Below are positions 22,642 to 34,559 of a DNA stretch of 64,000 nucleotides, in pieces. The position numbers and the translations under genes are program-made. The notes below the pieces were generated by a model. That model made no database searches, was not told the origin of the DNA, and saw nothing but the letters and a program-made list of their open reading frames with translations. The DNA is from Lineus longissimus (taxonomy: Eukaryota > Nemertea > Pilidiophora > Heteronemertea > Lineidae): positions 8,930,001 to 8,994,000 of the forward strand of contig NC_088320.1 in the NCBI RefSeq assembly GCF_910592395.1, given 5' to 3'. Positions within the stretch are counted from its first letter, which is position 1. Every line of letters starts with the position of its first letter.

Positions 22642-24640
22642 TCTAAATGTAACAGTGTGGTTATTGACACGGATAGGCGTGGTTTGTAGCTGATTGCGAA
22701 TTGTCATGTTGGACACTGAAGTCTGAGGAGGACGTGTGACTTATGCCTTAACGCGCAGTAAAGGGTGGTGTGATCCCCCCCCCCCCCCAGTTAAAGTGAA
22801 AAATATTTCCTGCAATGCATCTAACCTGCTAAAATTCAAACAGCGTAGTCCAATACCGATGATTCATTCTGCAAGTCTGCTCTTGTTACAACTTATTACG
22901 AATTGGGATGCCTGATTTCGGTTCCGATGCACAAATTCATTCACACACATTTGTAGACAGTTATTGACTTTAACCCTCCGTTACAGATTGGAATTATATA
23001 CAACATATCTGGACGAGTCATATATCATGATCATCGTGGGCCAGGTTTGGATAATTGCCAACATGAATGGCACTTTGTAAAGTCGTCATGATAAGTATAT
23101 AAAAAGATTTGTCTCACAGATTGTCGTCGGCATACAAACTGTTCTTCTGTTCATTTTATACAACACAGTCGATTGAATCTATTGTTTTCAATCTACCTGT
23201 CTGCGGTAAAACAGTATTCTTTTTTTTTAATTTGTGAAATCAATGGTTTAGAAAAACCCTCCCTAAATCACAGTTTTCCTCTTGCAAAGATGCAATCTGA
23301 AACTTCTAATTCTTCTAAGAGCTTTTTTTGTTAATGATGCTCAAAACAGTGAGCTAGATTGTGCCTTATATACAGGTGAGTTGGTGGGAAGCATATTATT
23401 TTCATAAAAGAACAGAAATATGTAGTGGTTATGAATCATTTTCTTAGCTTGCATCCATCTCCTTGATGACAATGGGTCCATATGCATTGATATATCATAC
23501 TGTTCACCCAAAACATTTGCTAAAGCTTGTTTTTTCCCTTTTTATTTTGTCGAAAACAAAAAAAATCATCAAAGTCTTAAATTTGACTCGCCTTCATCTA
23601 AAAAAAACATGTTTAAGTAGGTTCTCTTGTGTCATTATATGACTGTTCACATGTTTAAAGCTGTGAACTTGCCAATATGAAGTAACGATTCAAGGGATGT
23701 CTATATGAACAGTAGCACTAAGGTGAATGTATTCCAAAAGATATAAAATGCATCAAACAACTTTGGAGTCTAATTACTTGAAGTCTCATACCCTTTTTAT
23801 AAATATTACATTTGTCAGAAAATTCCAACCTTTTCTGTGCATTCCCAATTGAAAGTTATGGTCATGATATTACAGTTACGCTAGTTTTTGCCATTGATTA
23901 GACAGTGTAAAGAAGAGCGAGCGCCCATTTTACTCGGATGCTGGCTTCGAAATGAAAAAGCTACCGCTAATCCGACGGCCAACTGTAGGGCAGTACATAG
24001 TAAATTTGAAGAAAAACACCTTATCATAGGCTTTCTTTTCAATGACAAGTAAGCTTTCTTCTGATAGTTGAAGACATTTTTCTTTTCTAAAAAAAAAAGT
24101 TATTTGTACTGCTGTGGACAATGTCAAAGTGATCCAAGTTCTGCAGAAAATTTATACGAAACACTTCACACTAAATAGCAAAATGAGTAGCAAAATAACA
24201 AACAAGTGGGTATGTGTGACTATAATTAGCCAAACTCATATACTATGAGATTTAACTTTAGTTCAGGAACGTACAGAAAGGAAAATACTTTCGTCGTAAA
24301 TGTCGTATGTCGCCAAATTCGTTAAATCTATAAGGAATTTATCATCATTGGTTGCCTAATACATCATTTTTTTCATTTTGATAAACGCCTTTAAATACTG
24401 CATTTTTTTGTCTTTTTATTCATTTGTGAGGTGCAAATAAGCAGATATAGGAATTCAATGGACCCACGTGAAATTGGGTGATTTAACTTCAGCAGGTGTT
24501 CAATTTTCTATTCACAAAGAAACTTACCTTCTGATGGTAACATCCGGTATGTTGTTCAAACGACGACGCCTTCTCAGTTATCAATTTTGCATTCATTCAT
24601 TTTTGGACTGCCATTTCATCCCAAACAAAGTATTTTGCGG
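22642..24640. other. Gene-poor stretch downstream of the neuropeptide gene
   Basis: Contains a poly-C tract at 22775-22788 and AT-rich sequence. The 3' UTR of the neuropeptide gene presumably lies at its left end. I recognise no other coding or repeat feature. Confidence 0.5.
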
Positions 24641-24642
24641 AC

Positions 24643-24888
24643 ATGAATGAATTCGTTATATGCATTTTGATTCTTATTGTTATTGGACTTTTAAGACAAA
24701 AAAATATTGACCAGGGATTGGCACACAGTCACGTATTCAAGCAGACTCCTAGAGTCAACTACAGTGGCGTATTCCAAGAATACCAACAAATTATAGAAAT
24801 GCTACGTATCAACCTAGTAAATGCTAGCAAACGATATGATGAGTCCAGTAGATCATTACTATTGTCGCAAAAGCATGTGCGACATTAA
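24643..24888 (+). CDS. Small ORF with a signal-peptide-like N-terminus, unknown product
   Basis: An ATG opens an 81-codon frame whose first 17 residues (MNEFVICILILIVIGLL) form a plausible signal peptide or signal anchor. The remainder is hydrophilic, contains one Lys-Arg (NASKRYDESS) and no cysteine, and ends in TAA. It lies 2 kb downstream of the neuropeptide gene on the same strand. I do not recognise the sequence. There is no Gly before the basic pair, so it is not an obvious amidated-peptide precursor. It may be a chance ORF in AT-rich sequence. The 3' neighbourhood to 25.25 kb has a second open frame with a few cysteines and no clear fold. Confidence 0.25.
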   Translation: MNEFVICILILIVIGLLRQKNIDQGLAHSHVFKQTPRVNYSGVFQEYQQIIEMLRINLVNASKRYDESSRSLLLSQKHVRH

Positions 24889-25754
24889 TTCCTCAAGTCA
24901 ATCGCAATGGTGAGTTGTCACAGGTCCTTATTTATTGCTATTACGCGCAGTTCACCTTATTGTATCGGGGAAGTTTGCCATGGTGTCATTCTATGGATGC
25001 ACCTTAACATTTTCAAAAATAATCGAGATAAAGCTAATCTCTTCGGATCCATTACATGGCTACTCACCGATACAATGTAATGGAAAATGGAATAGGAGAC
25101 TAATGCAATGTGAAGATACGTGTATTGAATCCATGCAAAATATCCGATTGACATTCAGTGTTTACTTCACTGTCAGTGCCTCAATGTGCATGTTACCTCA
25201 CTGCAGCATTCGCCGTCATCTAACAAGCAGCCGGGTGAAGGAGTTACAATAATATCAATGCTCAGTCTTTACATCGCGTACCCAGATGCATCACCTACCA
25301 CACCTGTTAACATGGTTGGTTTGTAAGATCGAGCAAGAATGGTATCACGTTTGCGTTGAAACAATTAAAAAATGTTTATGCATATAATTTCTTTTGGAAA
25401 CACAATTAATCAACTTTTCCTCAATACGCTAAGCATATTTCTGTAAAATGATGTAATCTGACAGCGGGGAATAGCATGTCCATTATAAAATTTAATATTG
25501 GAGAGCGTAATGTAATTGAATGTTCATCTTGAAACTTCGAATTCAGGAACAGTTAATTCTTTGCCATTTCAACTTCTCCCGTGAGTGACAATCTTCCATA
25601 ATATGATACCAATGATATAAATTCTGCAATAATTCGCATCCTAAAGGATTGACGAAAGTATTTTTTTACATTTGCATGACTGAATTTGATTTTGGCATTC
25701 TGATAAATAACTTTTTAAGCATGCAATTTACCCATAGCCTGCTATATTCGTGTA

Positions 25755-26565
25755 TGTCCAGTCCTACCAGAAAGTAAATGGCCACCGTTTTTTTTTAAAT
25801 ATCACAGAGATGAAATAAGATATTTGAATGCGGTTTTCAGCAGAGTATGGTATCTTTAGTTGGTCATATATCTGTTCTACTTGGATGCACCTAATTCCTT
25901 CATTATGTAACAATCATTTCAAAAAAGGTCCAAAAATTACTTTTTTTATTGCATGTGCCTTTTCAAAAATTCATATGAGCCCAAGAACTATGCTTTATGG
26001 CCATCATTTTTTGGCACTTGCAACTTCATAGAGTGTGTTCGATAGTCATGACAAATGCACATTTTTGCTTTAAGGATTTTGATGTAATTTCTTTAATCTC
26101 TTCCATAACCTTTGATAAAGACCTCCAATCCTTCGTGTATCAGCTGAGTTGGCCATAAAGACCCTCATCGATGACTGACTGCATTGCTGACTATGAGGGG
26201 TGTTCTCAAAGGTCACCAACTGTCTGAAAAAAAACAATCACCTGTAGCGAGCTGAAACTAATCTTCAAAATGAAAGAATTTAGCAGGAATTTTCTAGTAA
26301 AGAAAGCAAAAAAAACCTTGTTGCATTATAGTTCACCCATACATTGTGAAAAAGAACGAAAATGAAATGAAATAAAAAGTCACTTTTTGGAGATTTTAAA
26401 AATGTATGTTACATAATGAAGAGACAGGATTAGCTGGGTCCAAATACAACAGATATTTGACCAACTAGATATACCATTCTCTGCTGAAAACTGCATTCAA
26501 TTATCTTATTCTATCTCTGTGATATAAAAAAAACCTATGGACATTTACTTTCTGCTTTACAGACA
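25755..26565. mobile_element. DNA element with ~160-bp terminal inverted repeats
   Basis: Left arm (25760-25920: AGAAAGTAAATGG, ATCACAGAGATGAAATAAGA, TATGGTATCTTTAGTTGG) and right arm (26400-26560) are reverse complements with scattered changes and small indels. The interior is about 480 bp with no recognised ORF. A solo copy of the left arm plus about 100 bp of interior lies inverted at 35420-35690. Confidence 0.75.
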
Positions 26566-27489
26566 CACTGGCGAACAACCCATTGCTCGCCGCCGTGTCC
26601 GAATACTGTGTAGCTCTATGTATATTCGATGCAGTGGCTTTAAAAAAAACAAGAAAGAGTTGGAATAACGGTGCGATTTTATAGATGAACCTATTTATTA
26701 TGTATACTAGTTCACCCGTTGGAGAAAAAAATGACATTAAACTAGCAATTATGGCTTCAATCACTTTTAACAACAGAATGACAGTAAAGTAGCGGATCTT
26801 CTGTTGCTCCATCTACAAGTGTCCTGTATGTATCGAAATATGTGAATGGAAAATAAAATTCTTTAATTTGTTATAGTTTATGATGTACACGATCAATGTT
26901 TTTTTGCATTATTTGGATTTTTGATGTGTTTGTCCAATGTATGCTTTCTGTATCCGATCTAAATCAGAGCCTACATGCTCTGTCAAGAGGTGTGACAGGG
27001 ATATAGCAAGCATGTATTGGACCAGTTCGCACACACTTAAAATTAATCGTTTTTGAGCTTGTTTTATTCAGCCAACACAAAATGCACCCTGGGGCTTTTT
27101 GGAGAACTGGCAAACCCACTATATAAAGATTATTGAGTTTGTGAAATGGTGCATATTGTGTTGGTTGAGTATTCGAAATTTTTCAAAAGCTCCAAAAAAG
27201 TATTTCAAGAGTATAGACGCAGGAAGTAAGGTTTTACTTGACTCACTCGACATTAAGCGACGAAATAAACAAAAAAAGCGACCGTTATTTCCAACGGCGA
27301 CAGAGTTTTGAAAGGATTTTTTGACTCCGCCACGGCTGTACAATTCTTCTAATAATTTTTGGTCGTACATAGACTGCAGATTTACACGAACCAACGCTGA
27401 TGCACTTGCCACTGTCTGTCAAGCCTAATACTCTAAAAACTCAGTTGTAAGGTCAAATCTAATGTAAGAAGACGATGGACGAGCTGGTC

Positions 27490-27645
27490 AGGTAAACCCG
27501 CAAAGCCGTTATGCGAACCAAGGCATCTTCTGGGATCGTTTTGCTGCCTTTATTATTTCGGAGCGATAACCTTGTTCTGCCCATGAAACGTTCACACCAA
27601 CCATCAGAGGCCTGGAAGTGGTGGCGAATCGGCCGCAATTTATCC
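27490..27645 (-). pseudogene. pogo-type transposase fragment, short copy
   Basis: Minus-strand relatives of FQASDGWCERF and TIPEDALVRITAL, the helix-turn-helix to DDE linker of pogo/CENP-B-like transposases. The bases closely match 28895-29045 in the same orientation, so this is a truncated duplicate. Confidence 0.65.
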
Positions 27646-28220
27646 CGCCTCCTACGGAAATTGCTCCTCCTACCTTTTACGATTGGCCTAAGATTTCAAT
27701 GCAGTGATTTTCCACTGGACTGGTAAAGTACACAAAAGAAATCAACCGGAAGTGTTGTGTCATTTCCCATATGATGATGCAATGCTTTAGATGTCATAAC
27801 TATGGGTAAGCAGACGACATGTATTCAACAAAATCAACTTTAGTTAAACAATAAAACATCTGCCCCGACACTAGCTACTTCATTAGACGTACGTAAATCT
27901 CTGCCTGAACTTTAATGCAATGCGTACAATCACACTGATGCTGCCTTTCTCAGCATAAATTTCAAGAACATCCGAGGATAGAGATTAACATTTTCCAGTG
28001 CTATTACGGCGGCCTTAAAAATTAAGAACAGATCAACACACTGACTTCTGTGCAATGCATTGTCTTCCTCGCGTACCTATGCAGTAATGACTAATAATCC
28101 AATTGATAATCACTTTTTTGCTCCACGAATATCAGTTATTGGTATATTCCTCATCAGCGCTCAAGTCCGACAAGTCAACGAACAGTCCATTATGGTCATC
28201 CTCTTGGTCTTAAGGATCTG

Positions 28221-29057
28221 CTATTGTACGTTACGCTCTTCAATTAGGACCTCAAATCCTCGAAGCGCTCTGTCAGGTAGCAAATCAGCCCAGGCGCGTT
28301 GGTCACAGTTTTCATTATTTTCAGTGTTCTCCTTCTTCCATCTCGTCCATCGTCTTCTTACTTTAGATTTGAACGAGTACATTACGTCGATATCTAAGGG
28401 TTGTGCGAGTGGTGTACAACCCGCTGGTACAAATGGAAGAATGCCTCCGTGGTTTGTCACTGCCATGCCGAACCCCTCCGTCCTGTCCACCCGGATCTGT
28501 CAGCCAAAAGGATAAAATTGTCATTCCTCGTGCCTTGATCAACGTGTGCTTCGAATATTTCTGTGGTTCAATGAAGGATTGTTTCCAAACGTACCAACCC
28601 GGTCTGAGAAGACGTGACAATGACGTTGCCTGGAATGTCCATTCCATCACGAGCCTGGAGATGGCCACCAAATCCTCTCTTTGGGAAGGTAATGTGTTCC
28701 TTTAGTTCATCTCCTGATGATGAGACACATAAAGTAATAGTACATCCCAATTTCACATCTCGAGATGCGTACATCGATGTTCATTTCACCCTTGGTTTTG
28801 CAGGTGTACGAGGAAGGGGAATCAAACAACACAAACGTTTGATCGATACTGAAAAATTCCTCTGGCGTAATATCAAATTGAACAATCAAGTCCGTAAGGT
28901 AAACCCGCAAAGCCGTTATGCGAACCAAGGCATCTTCTGGAATCGTTTTGCTGTTTGTTTGTTTTGTTCGGAACGATAGCCTTTTTCTGCCAATGAAGCG
29001 TTCACACCAACCATCAGAGGCCTGGAAGTGGACGCGAATCGACCGCGATTCAATCAA
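28221..29057 (-). pseudogene. pogo/Tigger-type (CENP-B-like) transposase relic
   Basis: Two minus-strand frames together cover much of a pogo-family transposase. Frame 29057-28707 has HFQASDGWCERFIGRKRLSF, the C-terminal CENP-B HTH motif, then FFSIDQTFVLFD, where family members have a first catalytic Asp in N-x-D-x-T. Frame 28490-28221 has FVPAGCTPLAQPLD, matching the family's P-x-G-x-T-x-L-Q-P-L-D block near the last catalytic residue, followed by a basic FKSKVRRRWTRWKK tail. The part between (28500-28700) is shifted and interrupted, so no full protein is encoded. TIRs and TA duplications were not located. Confidence 0.75.
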
Positions 29058-29099
29058 GTTATCTTGTGTTAGTCAATCCAACCATGCATGCAAAACTTG

Positions 29100-29878
29100 A
29101 GCTGTGTTCTCACTGGGCCTTTAAAACGTCTTGAAAACGTTTTAAGTCTTTGAAACGGTTTAGGGTGCCACACTAGAGGGTCCTTAAAACGTTTTGAAAC
29201 CGTTTTAACGAGAACGGTTCATGGATGCGCTTTCAAGTCGTCTTGAAACCGTTTCAGCTAAAACGGTTCTGTGGCGTTTTGAATGTGGTGCTATCAATGC
29301 GTTGTACGCATGCGCATTAGTGATTTTTACTTTACTTCCGTTCTGAAGCCTGGATGCTGCATGTGTCTCACATTTCATTTATTTTGTGCTTGCTTCGCTT
29401 AAAATGGCTGGGAGAGGTAATGTGTGGGCCAGGATTGAAGTTCTTGCCCTCCTGGGCCTGTGGAGGGACGAGGACGTAGAGGGGCAGATGCAAAACGTTC
29501 ATAGAAATACTCCTATTTACGCCAGGCTGGCTGAGCTCATGTCTGATCAGGGGTGGGAGCGCACTCCTGAACAGTGTCGCCGCAAGATTAAGGCCCTAAA
29601 GCATGATTATAACAAAACGAAAGCAAATTTGCAACGTTCTGGGACAGGTTCACGGAATATTTTGTGCGAATGAGGAGTTTGCTATACTGGATGAGGTGTC
29701 AACCAGTCAACTTACAACCAAAACGACTTCAGTGTGACCCGCTCAAAACGTTTTGAAGACGCTTTGAGAACGCTTTTAAAATCTAGTGTGGCCTGTGCGT
29801 TTTTGCTAAAACGTTTTCCGTCGGACGTTTTACGGAGAACGACTTCAGATCGGATTCAGTGAGAACACGGCTTTAAAG
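29100..29878. mobile_element. DNA element with Myb/SANT-like ORF and AAAACGTTTT-rich termini
   Basis: Left end GTGTTCTCACTG (29104) and right end CAGTGAGAACAC (29860-29871) form TIRs. Subterminal blocks on both sides are packed with AAAACG/CGTTTT palindromes. The element is about 780 bp and encloses a single short ORF. The architecture, a Myb-like protein with no transposase, fits a deletion derivative of a two-gene PIF/Harbinger-type transposon. The target duplication is not clear. Confidence 0.65.
29386..29673 (+). CDS. Myb/SANT-like DNA-binding domain protein of a transposon, truncated
   Basis: The likely start is ATG 29404 (MAGRGNVW). The protein reads WARIEVLALLGLWRDEDVEG, then Y-A-R-L-A-E-L-M-x4-G-W-E-R-T-P-E-Q-C-R-R-K-I-K-A-L-K, then YNKTKANLQRSG. 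This is the trihelix/MADF-like pattern (spaced Trp/aromatic residues, E-Q-C-R-x-K-I-K-x-L) of the Myb/SANT-like domain. Such proteins bind the transposon's subterminal repeats and partner the transposase in PIF/Harbinger elements. The ORF stops at 29673 just after the domain, so the usual C-terminal interaction region is missing. It is probably inert, but the domain frame is intact. Confidence 0.7.
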   Translation: MLASLKMAGRGNVWARIEVLALLGLWRDEDVEGQMQNVHRNTPIYARLAELMSDQGWERTPEQCRRKIKALKHDYNKTKANLQRSGTGSRNILCE

Positions 29879-30366
29879 ACTACACACAAGATGACAAGAT
29901 ATCGTCTCGTCGTTTGAATAGGGCATGTCAATACATGGGATTCCAACATGAGCACGTGAATGCCCTCACAGGGGTGTATTCAACTCTTTACTCCTAGGGA
30001 GGGGGTGGGGCAGAACACCACCTTAAGTTGGAAAAGGCCGAAATCGGCATGAAAACTCAGTATTCGGTTTCTTTATTTTGCGTTACTTCTGTGCTAACTC
30101 TACCAATCGGACGGCAACCATTTGTCAAATAATGCAATACTGGTCTGCAGTTTAATGAAAATGTTCTCGTCATACATGCTACATCATTATCTCAATCTAT
30201 TTACTTCGGATGGGAGAGGACGTGAAAGGCCTATACCCACATAAGTAATTCGGATAGTTCTCTCGCAGACATTTGTTATTTTACGCCGCGTTGACCACGA
30301 ACAAAAACCGTATTTTGGTCGGGTAACGCTCTCAATCGCTTATGTTGGTATAGACCTTAGGTTGAT

Positions 30367-31222
30367 ACAATGGGTGATTTCAAAGTCAGTTTTTAGATTT
30401 AGTTTTAAAACTAAATGGAACACTAAAACCCTTGATTAAGCCAGCATTGAAATGAAGTGGGTTTTATTTTCATCCTATTTTAAAGTCGGTGTTTGTTGGT
30501 GTTAGCATTATGCCCGGTTTTAGCTTAAAACTAAGGGATGGTTTTAGTGTCAAAAACTAACACCGGGACTAAAACTAAAACTCTCCACAACACCAGAAAT
30601 GAAATCAGTTCTGGTGTTAGTTTTGACACTCAGATTTAGCATTATCCTATTTCAAACTAGGTTTTAGCTTCACACTGAAACCAATTGGAACACCAAGGTC
30701 TGATCTTAATCCCAGCTCGGTGTTATATTTGGAAGATTTGTAGTGCATTTTGTATTACCAATAAAACTAACACCTTAGGCATTAACACCGAGTGGATTTC
30801 AAAGTTGGTGTTGGTGTTAAGAAAAAGAAAATCATGTTGTTCGTACCATTCCAAGAAGTAGTTGCTGGTATTTTGAACGCTGATGGGAATGATGATGGAC
30901 GTGAAAGAAGATGACAAAATTTATATAGATCGGAAGCGGTTACAATAGGGAAACAACAGTAACAACGACAACAACATGCATGTTTGGTTTTTCCAAGGTT
31001 TTATCTCTGTCCATCTTGGTGTTAGTTTTACCTGCAGAATAAAACTTATTCTTAGTTTCAGCCCAGGTTTTAGGTGTTTAGATAAAACCAGGTGTTGGTG
31101 TTAAACTAAAACCTCGAATTGGTCTTATCCAGACATAGGTTTTTAGGGGTAGAAATTAAGAATAAAACTGACACTAACACCCAACACTAAAACCAAAACC
31201 AACTTTGAAATCACCCAATGTG
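30367..31222. mobile_element. TIR element with internal GGTGTTAGTTTT repeats, ~855 bp
   Basis: CAATGGGTGATTTCAAAGT at 30368 and ACTTTGAAATCACCCAATG at about 31203-31221 are perfect inverted ends. The interior is made of many diverged copies, in both orientations, of a GGT(G)TTAG(T)TTTA / TAAAACTAACACC word. The result is a strongly foldable element without coding sequence. Confidence 0.75.
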
Positions 31223-33540
31223 TCTTCTTCTTCAAAATGGGCTTATTCGCATTTGCCGTTTTGTTATCCGCGATTACAAGTGTGCCCGTAACGGAGCGTA
31301 ACGAGCACTATGAACCACCTGCCTGACTTGCTCAGGATAGCAAACACCACGTCTCATTCATGTTGCTTTTGGTTACGTCATTCAGAGCTGATAGAACCGT
31401 AACAAAAAAAATGAAATTGATTAATCCAGTAAACTAAACTGACGTAATCTAGACACTAATCGACCTGGTAGGTACGAGAAGCATAGACGTCAACAATAGT
31501 TCTATTCGTCTAGGCCTGATCGGCTGCATTTGCGAAACGGGTCAAAGCAAACTGTCTTACCGGTTACGGAAACACATAGCTATAATATGTAGTCGGCTTG
31601 ACTAAACGTGCGGTGCAAATTGTAACTCAACTGTCTAGGCCAAGAGACCGTACATGCTAATTAGGCCAGTCTGCTTATTATGACATTTAAACAGAAAGAC
31701 AGGTGTCAATTAGTGTTCCACCAAGCTAGACCACTCAGGGGTTCGGGTATGCAAGCATTGTTCTGATGAACCGATAAAGCTAATAACGATCTCGTTGGAT
31801 ATGAAACATTGGAACATATAATTTGGGGGAACTGCCCCGAATCATCGATACAGCAAGACTAACGGGATGCTACAATAATATATTTAGAGATGGATGACAC
31901 AGCAACCAGGTAGCTGGTCACCTAGGGTCAGTAGGGGTTCGTGACTTGTACTTAAAGTGATATTCATCTAAACAAGCATCCAACGCATATTGATCTGAAA
32001 AACAGTGGAATGTCCACACCTAGGCCACGAAGGCGGGTTGCCAACTTAAAAATATTTATCGAAATAGGAAAACAGAATAGCCTTAGCCCATAAAAAATTA
32101 AAACTATTCATTGAATCTTCTTTTTATGTTATATTATTTAAAAAATCATTTTAGAAGCGTTTCTATCATGTAGTGTGTAATGACGTATACTTTGTAACAG
32201 GGTCTATCATTATCGGGAGATGGCATTGTGTCTCCACTCCCCGTGGTTGCGGAGATCCATCTCATTTCAGCTCGATCTCGGATGACGAAGCCCGGTTAAA
32301 TTTTGAGAAGGGCCTTGTAACGCGTGCCCCTGGAACTTTATGGAGGTGCATCTGGTAGCTAGATCACTTCTGTTCACATTTTGATCTTAACAATTTGTGC
32401 AGAAAAGGGTTTGATTTAACTGCGTAGCAATCAAAGACTGTTCCATTAGAATTTCAATGCAGTTCAATATTTCTGTTTTATCTTCAAGACGTAATGTTTC
32501 ATCAAGCCATACGCGAGTTTTGGAATGGAACCCTACTGCGGGCTCTTTGTACACATGTTCATCAGGCCGAATCTAGCTAGCAGGAAATGAGAAGGTTCAT
32601 TTTCACCGCGCACAAGAAAATAAAATAGTAGGCTGAACCGCTGGTCGTACAAAATCCCTCTAAAAATACACGCAGTTTTTTTTCTGAACATCTCGAATTA
32701 TACACATTATATGATATTACCAAGTATTTCGAGGACCCCAAATTACTTGTAAGGTTCGAGGAATACTGCTTGTTTATTGGTTTACTTACATTGTTTTTAC
32801 AATATTATCGGTAACGCGCCCATTGCGGATTCATAATGTACTATTAAGAAGTTTTGAGAAAATTTGTCTCGTCCAGTTTCTTCGCTTGTGGATATAAAAC
32901 GAATAAGGTACACTGATGTTATTTTCAACTGTTGGAATCAGAGGAGAAAGGACTATGTTATGTTTGATGACTTTGACTTTGCTAAGTTTTTTCTTGGGAG
33001 TCTTGAATGCCTACCGCTACCAACTCACGCAAGCAGGTGCGTTTACATGTGATAGCCTAAGGCTATAGCCTAGACAACTCTGCACAAAATATACACGACA
33101 TTTTGTCCGGTATCGCCCGCCATAAATCGTGTTCTTATTGTGTTTAGTCTACTTTCTAAGGAATTCTTCCGACTCGGTTTTTACGTTATAGCCCGACTCC
33201 AAATCCATACCAAAATAAATATTCTCTGCATTCTCTGTAACAGACTTCCCGACATAACCTATAATCATTGCAAACTATATTTAAATACCAGAAGATTGGC
33301 CTCTTTGTTTCCGATTAGGTAAACCATAGTGGAAACAGCTGACCAGCAATCGGACCGGTGGAACCCACGTGCTGCTCGCGAGTTTTCAGCTCATAGTAAA
33401 CAGAGTTGGAAGATTTGCAAATGAGCTTCCTTATATGGAACTAGTGACGTCACACAGTAGTTGATAATTTCGCTACAGATGTCACTGCTGGAGGCTTCGG
33501 ACTCGCGGTTGTACTTCTTTAAGATAACGTGTTCTTGACG
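31223..33540. other. No gene recognised
   Basis: AT-rich sequence with short ORFs only. No transposon end, repeat array or protein motif identified. Confidence 0.5.
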
Positions 33541-33544
33541 CAAG

Positions 33545-33960
33545 GACCCAACACGCCGCGTAGCGGCAAAATAACGAAGCTGGCGAAACATTTATAACGG
33601 GTCACCGTGATCTAATTATGGACTTATAGCGCGATTATGGGATTGTAACTATTTTGCTGTATATTGTCGCGAGGAAAGAAAAGCACGCAACCTAACGCCA
33701 ACCTATTTTAGTGAAGTAATAATTAGAAGGTATATAGGTCAGGAAATGTTTTAACATTTCAATTTGCCATAATGAACAATCATTCCTTATCGTCTTTTGA
33801 AAGCATTTTTAATTGTAAAAAATACATGCTTACGTCACAGAGTCTCTTCAATGGTCATTTTTATCACATTAGTCTCGCGCAGCCAGACCTTCTTTACTTA
33901 TTAGTCTGGCGCAAACCAGGCGTCCTTTGTACTAGACGTTTTCCACCACAATGTATCTGA
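33545..33960. repeat. Dispersed repeat, copy 2
   Basis: Reverse-complement relative of 17624-18010, with the CGCCGCGTAGCGGC block at 33553 and AGTCTGGCGCAAACCAGGCG near 33900. Confidence 0.75.
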
Positions 33961-34228
33961 GCCGAAGAAACACTGCGCAAGATTACATCGAGCTGGAGCT
34001 AAGAATAGATTATGCTAATGAGCACACTTCCTCATTGAGTTTTCCCAGAATAGTGCATATCGCCCGAAGCTACTTAGCTTAATATCATTAGGCCCCGTGT
34101 GGTGGCGCTGAGGCGGCCGCTGTAATCAAGAGAGTGGTTGAGTCACTCTAGAAGCTACTGACGGAACTAACCAAAGTTTCTTACATTTTCGCATTGCTAC
34201 AATAAAAGACCTAATACTGAAACCACAT

Positions 34229-34370
34229 GTCTGTTGACTGTGCTTTAAGAGAGACTGGCACATGCCTAGTCTCTTTTAAAGCACAGTCAACAGACACCAC
34301 CATACCCCCTCACACTCGGAAACCACAAACGCTCACCCCTCCCTGCTACCTTAATACCTCTGGGTATTCC
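34229..34370. repeat. Hairpin repeat with 28-bp arms, copy 2
   Basis: Arms 34229-34256 and 34268-34295 pair across a 12-base loop. The following 75 bp match the reverse complement of 15245-15315. Confidence 0.85.
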
Positions 34371-34559
34371 TTATTCAAATAAGACCAATCTGAAATTCGC
34401 TTTATAGATTATGATACTGAGTGTGCCATAGTTTTTACAAATTACTAATAATCTTACATCTTTTTTGTGACACATCGTTATGAAACTGACGTCGACCTCG
34501 TCATGACCAAGTACCAACCATCACAACTTTATCGAATACGAATCACTAATGAGCGAGAT

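Noticed and set aside
24935-25252. Possible sushi (CCP) half-domain (GYSPIQCNGKWNRRLMQCEDTC-like spacing)
   Set aside because: Only two or three of the needed Cys/Trp landmarks are present, and there are no flanking splice sites to supply the rest.
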